Part shown: one piece after another, positions 58,101 through 64,000 of the stretch | Layout of the letters: each line of letters opens with the position of its first letter | Position numbering within the stretch: position 1 is the first letter of the stretch | NCBI GenBank assembly: GCA_902774055.1 | Contig: CACYGX010000005.1 | Location: forward strand, 248,001 to 312,000 | Direction of reading: 5' to 3' | DNA from: an uncultured Bacteroidales bacterium | Lineage (GTDB): Bacteria; Bacteroidota; Bacteroidia; Bacteroidales; Muribaculaceae | DNA length: 64,000 bases | Translations under genes and position numbers: made by a program | Notes under the pieces: generated by a model | The model's input: the letters and a program-made list of their open reading frames with translations, nothing else | Told to the model about the DNA's origin: nothing | Databases searched by the model: none

Positions 58101-59860
58101 GGCTGACCATCAAAACCTATCGCAATGGCGTGAGAATGGATTCGATTAGCGATTGGGGCGTCATTGGCGTCAATGTCATTGGCTATGGCGACAAGAGCTA
58201 CTTGTATCTGACTCCCACCATGCCCTATGACGAGGTGCGCATTACCGTTGCTGCCCTTGTTGATGCGTTGGACTTTGACACCAAGTACTTCGGTATCTTT
58301 GTCCGCAGCGACTATGACGGTGACGGCACGCCCGACTGTCAGGACGACTACATCTGTCCCAACCCGCTCGGCGTTGACGTGAGATACGAGAGCGAGTTTG
58401 ATGCCGTTAACGAGCGTAACCTGTACAAGAACACTGTTAAGGTTTACAACCTGCCTGACTCTCCCGTGATGGTTGAACAGTTGACCGAGGGTTCAGAAAT
58501 CAGGGTTTATCGTGTGGACAATGATGCGCTGGTAGGTACCGCCACCGTGACTGGTGTTACCACCAACCAAGACGGCTCTTACAGCATCGCTTACAGCAAT
58601 ACTCCTAACTCCTCGAGTCAGGATCACGTGGATGCTAACCGTTATCCCGATGCGACAGGCACCCTTACTGCCGATGAATGGGGATATGTGAACTTTGAGG
58701 ACCTGTTTATCCTTGACCAGTTCTCGGCTCCCACCAGCACTAACATGCACAGCACTGACTATCACTACAAGGCTATCTTGATCAATAACCTGAGGAGTCA
58801 GCGCACCGAGAGCCAAGTGATGGAGGTTCCCGTCCTGAAGACCGCACATGTGGCGAATGCCGCAACATTCACCCTGGAAGATGTCCAGAGCGACACCGAT
58901 CACCACCTGGCTAACGCCCCCGTCGATATCTATGTGCAGATGAAGAATGACCTGGATATCCAGAGGTATGAGGCCCTCAGGGTTGCCAACAATGCCGCAG
59001 AAACTGTGGCTGCCGCTACCCGCGTCGATGACCTTACCTTTGCAAGAACGAGCAAGCAAGAGGATGGCCAGATGAAGAATTGGGGTACTGTAGTCTTCTC
59101 AAATGTAGATGACGTGCAGACCGTTGTCCTGCGTGACAGTACGATGCAGTCGCTGGCTGAATATGTGCCCACCATCTTCGCTTACACTCCCAGCTATGAT
59201 AAGGTGAATAAGGATCAGATTGTCCTGAGTTCTTATGGTGCTGACCGCTTGACCGACGACATAGCACACTTGAACATGTCGGTAATGGCCGTCGAGAAGT
59301 CAGAGCCTTACAATGGCTACAGGTCCTATACCGCCGACATCTCGTTGAACGGTCAAGTACCCAACGACATGGAGCAATACTATTATCGCATCTGGCGTGT
59401 AATGCCCGATGGATCAGAGGTGCTGCTCAATACCCTCGAGAGCCAGAGTGGTGGCACAGGCGAATCGGCCTGGGCTCAGAACTACGAAGCGTTGAAGGGT
59501 ACTTATCCTGGCGCGACAATCAGCGTGCGCGACATCTTCGCCGCTCCCTCGATTGGTGAGGGTGAGTCACTGACTATTTCCTATATCGCTCGCTTGTATG
59601 CCGAGAAAGAACTTCCCAGCCTGCAGTTAAGGAACAGGGCTGGTGGCTCGGGCTATGGCATTGCACCCGCTGGCGGTTCAGGCGAATGGAATGATGGCAC
59701 CCCGACCGGCGTCAACGAGATGACCAGTGCTTTGGTACCCATGAAGACGACGTATTACAACGCTCTGGGTATGAGTTCAAGCACTCCATTTGATGGATTA
59801 AATATTATTGTAATTCAATACACTAACGGAAAAACCGTGGTTCAAAAACACACGTATTAA
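55157..59860 (+). CDS. 1567-residue secreted multidomain protein of unknown function
   Basis: The signal peptide ends near LAAQLQAAQ. Residues about 25-220 hold two related Trp-rich domains (VWAWADGQNGYWVQG and WYAWAFATGGNGSWVAG) resembling carbohydrate- or starch-binding modules. Residues about 240-900 contain three beta-sandwich-like units, each with a VDEDLSNYATF- or VDDDLNTGVSV-like segment and a conserved 'G..V....L' core. A segment DYDGDGTPDCQDD near 1055 looks like a thrombospondin type 3-like calcium loop. The last 35 residues (TTYYNALGMSSSTPFDGLNI ... NGKTVVQK) resemble C-terminal sorting-like segments of Bacteroidales secreted proteins. There is no dockerin-like module. Adhesion or glycan binding is plausible; no enzyme domain is seen. 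Confidence 0.8.
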   Translation: MKLFTLARLMVVIAIMSLAAQLQAAQVFLDAQAPYSDSNPQWKVWAWADGQNGYWVQGNDIVVLSNGLIEATVNEDNFQFVRCSSDGNTEWNRTVNLRTVADATYTITGWGSGGGMTVDVTNPTYNTVTLDLSKVSETDNVWYAWAFATGGNGSWVAGTQSGNDIEFNVASLKDKVIFVRMNANGAPSWNNGVKLNQTDDLTLQPDGTYVITNLESTNMTGYWKTSVWHQDPNGDPDSYLGNRRALVGRHCMVNKLINVVGVGSWITDLNNLVDEDLSNYATFPKIADVGVGVNPVTSVRDTKNHYAAGTTAGFNVVLAADASLLGLDLANCFAIAFYLEGELQQTVAVDAGQAFGGIGLSLITLPGSDEVSLDISATAPCEFDEIALMPAGVQADVASAASIRYAFVGDLIKHTITQTSMQNYAEDHGRLPFTLDQGVIPRDGRENGIILVGYGYWAGSDLINDDLTDGVAWGLLSVGTAMDARIGAAMNRQDPDQSQPFKAGSTVGFSYGSGSLLNLPLGDAIRIRLYEGHWVEKSSLVYGTYYEYEETEVQDESVKINVLSLKLIHGGDYQVTITADHDFSHARISFPTGLNLNVGGTKVKYAFICDPVEGYHKCNLGVSANVALCADDTQYQLTANGGVPVTWTLVDAPAGSTATVDAQTGLLTGIDVEGEYRVRATAADGCYDEIVVKSGLDFDTRCDMPISGDETEYVLSEELPGADGALININGYLLNKENVLNANYNDYATFNSALDATVVENLPIVGVKKVNGNFSTGSKRRVGFVVETKSTGLSADVADLFNIRCYKNGVRTYWKVIDETNVVKAKVIGSDKVQKLRYSIEVPAGVEFDEFALWKSGVLDLEIERFKVYYAFDEDAEGQDAPDDCGDPLGCAGKMVSIYDNATLNSNEIQFAGAINAANVVDNLSFLVDDDLNTGVSVTNTVSAGNGIVFAVDLGRVYSPRHQIGIVLDSKTYLANAKVGNWLTIKTYRNGVRMDSISDWGVIGVNVIGYGDKSYLYLTPTMPYDEVRITVAALVDALDFDTKYFGIFVRSDYDGDGTPDCQDDYICPNPLGVDVRYESEFDAVNERNLYKNTVKVYNLPDSPVMVEQLTEGSEIRVYRVDNDALVGTATVTGVTTNQDGSYSIAYSNTPNSSSQDHVDANRYPDATGTLTADEWGYVNFEDLFILDQFSAPTSTNMHSTDYHYKAILINNLRSQRTESQVMEVPVLKTAHVANAATFTLEDVQSDTDHHLANAPVDIYVQMKNDLDIQRYEALRVANNAAETVAAATRVDDLTFARTSKQEDGQMKNWGTVVFSNVDDVQTVVLRDSTMQSLAEYVPTIFAYTPSYDKVNKDQIVLSSYGADRLTDDIAHLNMSVMAVEKSEPYNGYRSYTADISLNGQVPNDMEQYYYRIWRVMPDGSEVLLNTLESQSGGTGESAWAQNYEALKGTYPGATISVRDIFAAPSIGEGESLTISYIARLYAEKELPSLQLRNRAGGSGYGIAPAGGSGEWNDGTPTGVNEMTSALVPMKTTYYNALGMSSSTPFDGLNIIVIQYTNGKTVVQKHTY

Positions 59861-59966
59861 TGTCTTTTTAAATAAAAAGAAGTTAGTAATTTTTCATCAT
59901 TATCCTAAAAGTGTGGGGGCATGTCGTGAAGACATGCTCCCATTTTAATTATCGCGCAGTGCGCGC

Positions 59967-60014
59967 GAGAAATCGAGAAAATATTATTGTGCAGGAAAAA
60001 ACGTCGGAGATGTT
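59967..60014 (+). repeat. 48-bp direct repeat, first copy
   Basis: Begins GAGAAATCGAGAAAATAT and ends GGAGATGTT; the second copy at 60332 has about 40 of 48 positions the same. Confidence 0.7.
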
Positions 60015-60331
60015 GGCGGTTCGAAGAACCGATTTCAATGATAAAGACCATGCAAGAACCTCGGAGAGGTTCGCAGCTTGGTCGCAGTACTGAATGAGGC
60101 AAGTGCCTCGAAGAGGACCACACACTCCAGGCTAGGGAAATGTCGCAGTTAGTGGCCCCTTTCAGGGCCCGTTATTACTGTCCTGACGGTCCCCAGGCTA
60201 CACAGACCTCCGGCCTGTGCACCCTGGGGTTTGTGCAATTCAAGGCCGCTGGCCTTGTGCAGGCCTTCGACCTGCTTGGACACAACAATCGCAATTAATG
60301 ACTTCACATCGTGTCTCAATGCAGAAAACAG

Positions 60332-60379
60332 GAGAAATCGAGAAAATATCAGTGTCCAGGAAAAAACATTGGAGATGTT
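60332..60379 (+). repeat. 48-bp direct repeat, second copy
   Basis: Same orientation, 365 bp after the first copy. Differences cluster in the middle (ATTGTGCAGG versus CAGTGTCCAGG). Confidence 0.7.
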
Positions 60380-60439
60380 TTTATCGGACATCCTGATGTT
60401 TTTTATAGTACCTTCGGTTCTTGTGATCGGGAGTAGGTA

Positions 60440-60464
60440 CGGCCACGCCAAGGCGAGGCCCTAC
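60440..60464 (+). repeat. Dispersed 25-bp palindromic repeat, copy 4
   Basis: Identical to copies at 36962 and 54085. Followed by AAGCATTCGAA as after copy 3. Confidence 0.8.
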
Positions 60465-60633
60465 AAGCATTCGAACCGACAACATCGATGTGTTCCATAG
60501 GCACCAATTGGTTTTTATGCACTTTTTGATTTCTCGGGCGCTAGGCCGATTAAAACCGCGTCAAGGGGGAGTTTTGCAGCACCTGCCTGGCTGTCGTTGG
60601 CCTCCACAAAACTCAAAAAAAGGGTTAAAAGTA

Positions 60634-60664
60634 TTGACAAGGGCCGCTCGATGTTGTATTTTTG
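60634..60664 (+). promoter_or_regulatory. Promoter of the DUF3098-uppP-truB-queA operon
   Basis: TTG at 60634-60636, a 20-bp spacer and TATTTTTG at 60657-60664, about 80 bp before the first ATG. Confidence 0.5.
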
Positions 60665-60743
60665 CACCAAATTGCGGAACTATGTGCTATAGCGCGCTAT
60701 TACCGCAACCGCAAACTAGGGACTTAAACTAGAAACTATTAAA

Positions 60744-61007
60744 ATGGCTAAAGAAGAAAAGAAAGCACAAGTTGAGAACAAGGAGAAGGGCAAAGTGTCC
60801 TATCCGTTAACAAAAATCAATTTCATTCTTATGGGCGTCTGCCTGCTGTTGATCATCATTGGCTTCTGGCTGATGACGGGTGATGCCAATGTGGGCGAAA
60901 CGTTCAACAAGAACCTGTTTGAGAGCAGCCGTGTCACCACGGGCCCGATTATCGCCTTCCTGGGCTTTGTGCTCATGGCATTCGCCATTATTTACCGCAA
61001 GAAATAG
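60744..61007 (+). CDS. DUF3098 membrane protein
   Basis: An 87-residue protein with a charged N-terminus (AKEEKKAQVENKEKGKVS) and two transmembrane helices: INFILMGVCLLLIIIGFWLM and TTGPIIAFLGFVLMAFAIIY. A conserved GDANVGETFNKNLFESSR loop lies between them. It matches DUF3098, a Bacteroidetes-specific family usually encoded between ftsX and uppP, hinting at an envelope or division role. Function is unknown. Confidence 0.88.
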   Translation: MAKEEKKAQVENKEKGKVSYPLTKINFILMGVCLLLIIIGFWLMTGDANVGETFNKNLFESSRVTTGPIIAFLGFVLMAFAIIYRKK

Positions 61008-61147
61008 GGTTTATTTAGGCTTTAGGTTTTAGGCTTGATTATCAAACAACTAAAACAACTATGAACAATAGTAACAACATTTTTAGTTTTAAGTTGTATA
61101 TGTTGTTGTTTGTTGTTCAAGTTGTTTGAAAAACTGAAAACTGAGAT

Positions 61148-61963
61148 ATGGATTGGATTCAAGCGCTGATTCTGGGTATTGTCCAGGGTCTTACCGAATA
61201 CCTGCCCGTGAGCAGTAGCGGCCATCTGGCGATTGGCAGTTACCTGTTTGGCATCGAGGGCGCCGACAACTTGGCGTTCACGGTGCTGGTGCATGTCGCT
61301 ACCATTCTCAGCACCTTTGTCGTGTTGTGGAGCGAGATTGACTGGATTTTAAAGGGTCTGTTCAAGTTCAAGATGAACGACGAGACGAAGTATTTCCTCA
61401 ACATCCTGGTGTCGATGATTCCCGTGGGCATCGTCGGCCTGTTCTTTAAGGACAAGGTCGAGGAGATATTCGGCAGCGGCCTGCTCATCGTGGGTTGCAT
61501 GCTGTTGCTCACTGCCGCCTTGTTGATCTTCTCCTACTATGCCAAACCGCGTCCCAAGGAGAAAATCTCGTGGAAGGACGCCTTTATCATCGGCATCGCA
61601 CAGGCGTGTGCCGTGATGCCGGGCCTGTCGCGCTCGGGTAGCACCATCGCTACGGGTCTGTTGCTGGGCAACAAGAAGGAGTCGCTCGCACAGTTCTCGT
61701 TCCTGATGGTCATCCCGCCCATCCTGGGTGAAGCCTTGCTCGATGTGCTCAAGGCCGTCAAGGGCGAGGAAGCCTTTGGTGGCATCGACACGTTGCCGCT
61801 GATTGTGGGCTTCGTGGCCGCCTTTGTTGCCGGCTGCCTGGCTTGCAAGTGGATGATCAACATCGTCAAGAAGGGCAAACTCGTGTGGTTTGGCGTCTAT
61901 TGCATCGTCGCTGGCCTTGTTGCCATCGCCTTGTCGCAACTGATGCCCGCCCCCGCCCTGTAA
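61148..61963 (+). CDS. uppP: Undecaprenyl-diphosphatase
   Basis: A 271-residue integral membrane enzyme (BacA/UppP) that dephosphorylates undecaprenyl diphosphate to recycle the lipid carrier for peptidoglycan and O-antigen. Motifs: [20 protein letters not shown] (10-29) and [20 protein letters not shown] (about 156-175), which carry the catalytic Glu, Ser/His and Arg. About eight hydrophobic helices are present. Overexpression of the family is known to give bacitracin tolerance. It is separated from DUF3098 by 140 bp. Confidence 0.95.
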   Translation: MDWIQALILGIVQGLTEYLPVSSSGHLAIGSYLFGIEGADNLAFTVLVHVATILSTFVVLWSEIDWILKGLFKFKMNDETKYFLNILVSMIPVGIVGLFFKDKVEEIFGSGLLIVGCMLLLTAALLIFSYYAKPRPKEKISWKDAFIIGIAQACAVMPGLSRSGSTIATGLLLGNKKESLAQFSFLMVIPPILGEALLDVLKAVKGEEAFGGIDTLPLIVGFVAAFVAGCLACKWMINIVKKGKLVWFGVYCIVAGLVAIALSQLMPAPAL

Positions 61964-62030
61964 GGGATAAAAGATAATAGATGGCTGATGCCAGCTAGGG
62001 ACTAGAAACTAAGGACTAGGGACTTAAACA

Positions 62031-62882
62031 ATGCTTAACCCGATAGAAGGCGAAATATTCTGTATCGACAAGCCGCTCAGGATGACCTCCTTTGCCGCGG
62101 TCAAGAAGGTGCGTGCCGTCTTGCGCACCCACTTGAAGACGCGTAGCGTCAAGGTGGGCCACGCCGGCACCCTCGACCCGCTGGCGACGGGCGTGCTGCT
62201 GCTGTGCACAGGCCATGCCACCAAGCGCATCGATGAGTTGCAGGCGGGTGTCAAGGAATATATCGCCGACCTGAGGTTGGGCGCCACCACGCCCAGCTTT
62301 GACCTGGAGACCGAGGTGGATGCCACCTATGAGTGGCAGCACATCGACCGCAACCTTATCGACCGCGTGCTGCAGGAGCAGTTCACGGGTAGCATCGAAC
62401 AGGTGCCGCCCTCGTTCTCGGCCTGCAAGATCGACGGCAAACCCGCCTACAAACTGGCGCGTAAGGGACAGGACGTGGAAATCCGCCCCAAGACGCTTGT
62501 CATCGACGAGATTGAGGTCTTGCATTGCGGCTTGCCCGAGGAGCCTACGCTCCAAATACGCGTGGTGTGCAGCAAGGGTACCTATATTCGCGCCTTGGCC
62601 CGCGACATTGGCGTGGCCCTGGGCAGCGGTGCCCACTTGACTGCCCTGCGCCGCACCCGTGTGGGCGACATCACCATCGACAAGTGCCTCACCCTTGAGC
62701 AACTGGTCGAGAAACTCGATGGTGAGACCTACGTTTCGCCCGAACAGGCTGCCGCCGAACGGCTGGAGCGTGAGCGCCAGGAGAACCGTGAGCGCGCTGC
62801 CCGTCAAAAGGCAGAACGTGCCGCCCGCCAACAAGCGAAAAAATGTGATGTCCCACCCAAACGGACTTCACAGATCAAATAA
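62031..62882 (+). CDS. truB: tRNA pseudouridine(55) synthase
   Basis: A 283-residue enzyme isomerising U55 in the tRNA T-loop. It has IDKPLRMTSFAAVKKVR and the catalytic motif GHAGTLDPLATGVLLLCTG with Asp49, then QVPPSFSACKIDGKPAYKLA and CSKGTYIRALARDIG. The last 40 residues form an Arg/Ala/Gln-rich basic tail beyond the catalytic core. Short CTAGGGA-type repeats (61996-62028) precede its ATG. Confidence 0.95.
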   Translation: MLNPIEGEIFCIDKPLRMTSFAAVKKVRAVLRTHLKTRSVKVGHAGTLDPLATGVLLLCTGHATKRIDELQAGVKEYIADLRLGATTPSFDLETEVDATYEWQHIDRNLIDRVLQEQFTGSIEQVPPSFSACKIDGKPAYKLARKGQDVEIRPKTLVIDEIEVLHCGLPEEPTLQIRVVCSKGTYIRALARDIGVALGSGAHLTALRRTRVGDITIDKCLTLEQLVEKLDGETYVSPEQAAAERLERERQENRERAARQKAERAARQQAKKCDVPPKRTSQIK

Positions 62883-62909
62883 AGACACAAAACCAATCAT
62901 AACCGTATC

Positions 62910-62941
62910 GCCTTAACGGCTTGGCTAAAGGCCAATAAGGC
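62910..62941 (+). promoter_or_regulatory. Hairpin in the truB-queA gap
   Basis: GCCTTA (62910-62915)/TAAGGC (62936-62941) enclosing TTGGC (62921-62925)/GCCAA (62931-62935) with a 5-nt bulge. No T tract follows, so it is not a clear terminator; it may act on queA translation or mRNA stability. Confidence 0.3.
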
Positions 62942-62970
62942 AATGCAAACCAACAACTTATAAATAATAT

Positions 62971-64000
62971 ATGAAACTTTCAGAATTCAATACCAAGATG
63001 CCTGAGGAGCTCATTGCCTCCTATCCTGCTCCCGTGCGTGACGAGTCTCGACTGATGGTGTTGCACAAGCGCAGTAACCAGATTGAGCATCGCGTGTTCA
63101 AGGAGATTCTTGAGTATTTCAACCCCCATGACATGTTTGTGTTCAACGATACCCAGGTGTTCCCTGCCAAATTGTTCGGCAACAAGGAAAAGACGGGCGC
63201 CCGCATCGAGGTGTTCCTGCTCAGGGAGTTGAACCCCAACAACAAACTGTGGGACGTGCTCGTGGAACCTGCCCGCAAGATACGCATCGGCAACAAGCTG
63301 TACTTTGGCTTGGACGACTCGATGGTGGCCGAGGTCATCGACAATACGACTTCTCGCGGCCGCACCCTGCGTTTCCTCTATGACGGCGACCATGACCAGT
63401 TCAAGAAGGACCTGTATAACCTGGGTCACACGCCGTTGCCCTATTACATCCAGCGCGATGCCGAGCCCGAGGATGCCGAGCGTTATCAGACCATCTTCGC
63501 CAGCAAGGAAGGTGCCGTGGTGGCTCCCGCCGCCGGCCTGCACTTCTCGCGCGAATTGATGCGCCGCATGGAGATCCGGGACATTGACCGTGACTTCATC
63601 ACGATGCATGTCAGCCTGGGCAGTTACCGCGACATCGATGTTGAGGACTTGACCAAGCACCGCATGGACAGTGAGGAGATGGATGTGAGCGTCGAACTGG
63701 CCGAGAAAGTTAACGCCCTGCGCGATGGTGGCAACAAGGTGTGCGCTATTGGCACGTCGGTTTTGCGCGCCTTTGAGACCTGCGTGGGTATGAATGGCCA
63801 CATCAAGCCCTATGGCGGATGGAGCAACAAATTCTTGTTCCCGCCCTACGAGTGCACGACCTGTGACGCCCTGGTGACCAACTTCCACATGCCTTACTCC
63901 ATCATGCTGATGGCACAGGCCTCGTTTGGTGGCTATGAACAGACGATGAACGCCTATCAGGTAGCCATCGAGGAGAAATACCGCTTTGGCGCCTACGGCG
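62971..64000 (+). CDS. queA: S-adenosylmethionine:tRNA ribosyltransferase-isomerase, truncated by window
   Basis: The first 343 residues are present and the frame runs off the right edge. QueA converts preQ1-tRNA to epoxyqueuosine-tRNA. Motifs: SEFNTKMPEELIASYPAPVR, RDESRLMVLHKRS, FVFNDTQVFPAKLFGNK, PLPYYIQRDAEPEDAERYQT, GAVVAPAAGLHFS and AIGTSVLRAFE. The ATG at 62971 gives the standard N-terminus. It follows truB, as usual in Bacteroidetes. Confidence 0.95.
   Translation, partial: MKLSEFNTKMPEELIASYPAPVRDESRLMVLHKRSNQIEHRVFKEILEYFNPHDMFVFNDTQVFPAKLFGNKEKTGARIEVFLLRELNPNNKLWDVLVEPARKIRIGNKLYFGLDDSMVAEVIDNTTSRGRTLRFLYDGDHDQFKKDLYNLGHTPLPYYIQRDAEPEDAERYQTIFASKEGAVVAPAAGLHFSRELMRRMEIRDIDRDFITMHVSLGSYRDIDVEDLTKHRMDSEEMDVSVELAEKVNALRDGGNKVCAIGTSVLRAFETCVGMNGHIKPYGGWSNKFLFPPYECTTCDALVTNFHMPYSIMLMAQASFGGYEQTMNAYQVAIEEKYRFGAYG

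Larger units (their letters stand above)
59861..60743. other. 883-bp non-coding region rich in repeats
   Basis: It holds a 48-bp direct repeat (59967-60014, 60332-60379) and inverted repeats such as CCCCAGG/CCTGGGG (60192-60229). GGCCTTG-type hairpins lie near 60240-60270, palindromic repeat copy 4 is at 60440, and the promoter of the next operon is at 60634. Reading frames here are short and unconvincing. ftsX, often found just upstream of DUF3098 in this order, is absent. Confidence 0.6.

Overview
The window is bacterial chromosome of about 50% G+C from the order Bacteroidales, most likely a gut or rumen member close to Muribaculaceae/Prevotellaceae. Support: promoters of the TAnnTTTG (-7) / TTTG (-33) type, a SecDF fusion, a DUF3098-uppP-truB-queA block, a ParA-ParB-DUF5683-lytic transglycosylase block, CarboxypepD_reg/beta-barrel outer-membrane proteins, M6 and C10 secreted peptidases, and BspA-type leucine-rich repeats. 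The species cannot be fixed from the sequence alone.

Layout. 1-1300: end of a CatA-like acetyltransferase, a zinc-ribbon/flavin-oxidoreductase protein and a small lipoprotein gene broken by amber codons. 1311-5343: an outer-membrane barrel protein, a LiaF-like membrane protein and a divergent membrane-bound LytTR regulator. 5548-11117: tRNA-Leu, tcdA, then a minus-strand envelope and segregation block (parA, parB, DUF5683, lytic transglycosylase). 11747-26656: a secretome block of three tandem M6 metalloproteases, a C10 cysteine protease and a BspA-like LRR protein, all five ending in a duplicated dockerin-like calcium-binding module. A polyferredoxin and a Tat-exported Fe-S aldo/keto reductase sit inside this block. 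26974-30117: secDF and tRNA-Arg(CCU).

30104-36728: a 6.6-kb integrative element inserted in the 3' end of tRNA-Arg. It is bounded by an 18-bp direct repeat and carries a tyrosine integrase, an excisionase-type HTH protein, a DUF3987 replication-type protein and several unknown small genes. It also holds an unusual symmetric array of eight GGTTATA heptamers. No relaxase or capsid gene is visible.

37058-47603: rubrerythrin with a 37-residue rubredoxin, gap, mscL, a stand-alone GerE regulator, two metallophosphoesterases, aroA, a CvpA-family gene and two GH25 muramidases. 47867-53791: rnr, mtaB, a glycosyltransferase and a second Fe-S aldo/keto reductase. 53792-55156 has no convincing gene but holds two tandem units of an apparently homologous structured RNA, each ending in a terminator. 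In each unit a 5' 50-bp repeat is complementary to the apical loop of its own terminator hairpin. 55157-59860 is a 1567-residue secreted protein. 60744-64000 is the DUF3098-uppP-truB-queA operon, truncated by the window end.

Coherent themes are a secreted proteolytic/adhesive apparatus sharing one C-terminal module, an anaerobe's Fe-S redox equipment, cell-wall turnover (transglycosylase, two GH25, UppP), and two tRNA-A37 modification steps (TcdA, MtaB). The parts I consider least described are the paired RNA units at 54.2-55.05 kb and the heptamer array with the unknown genes of the tRNA-Arg island.
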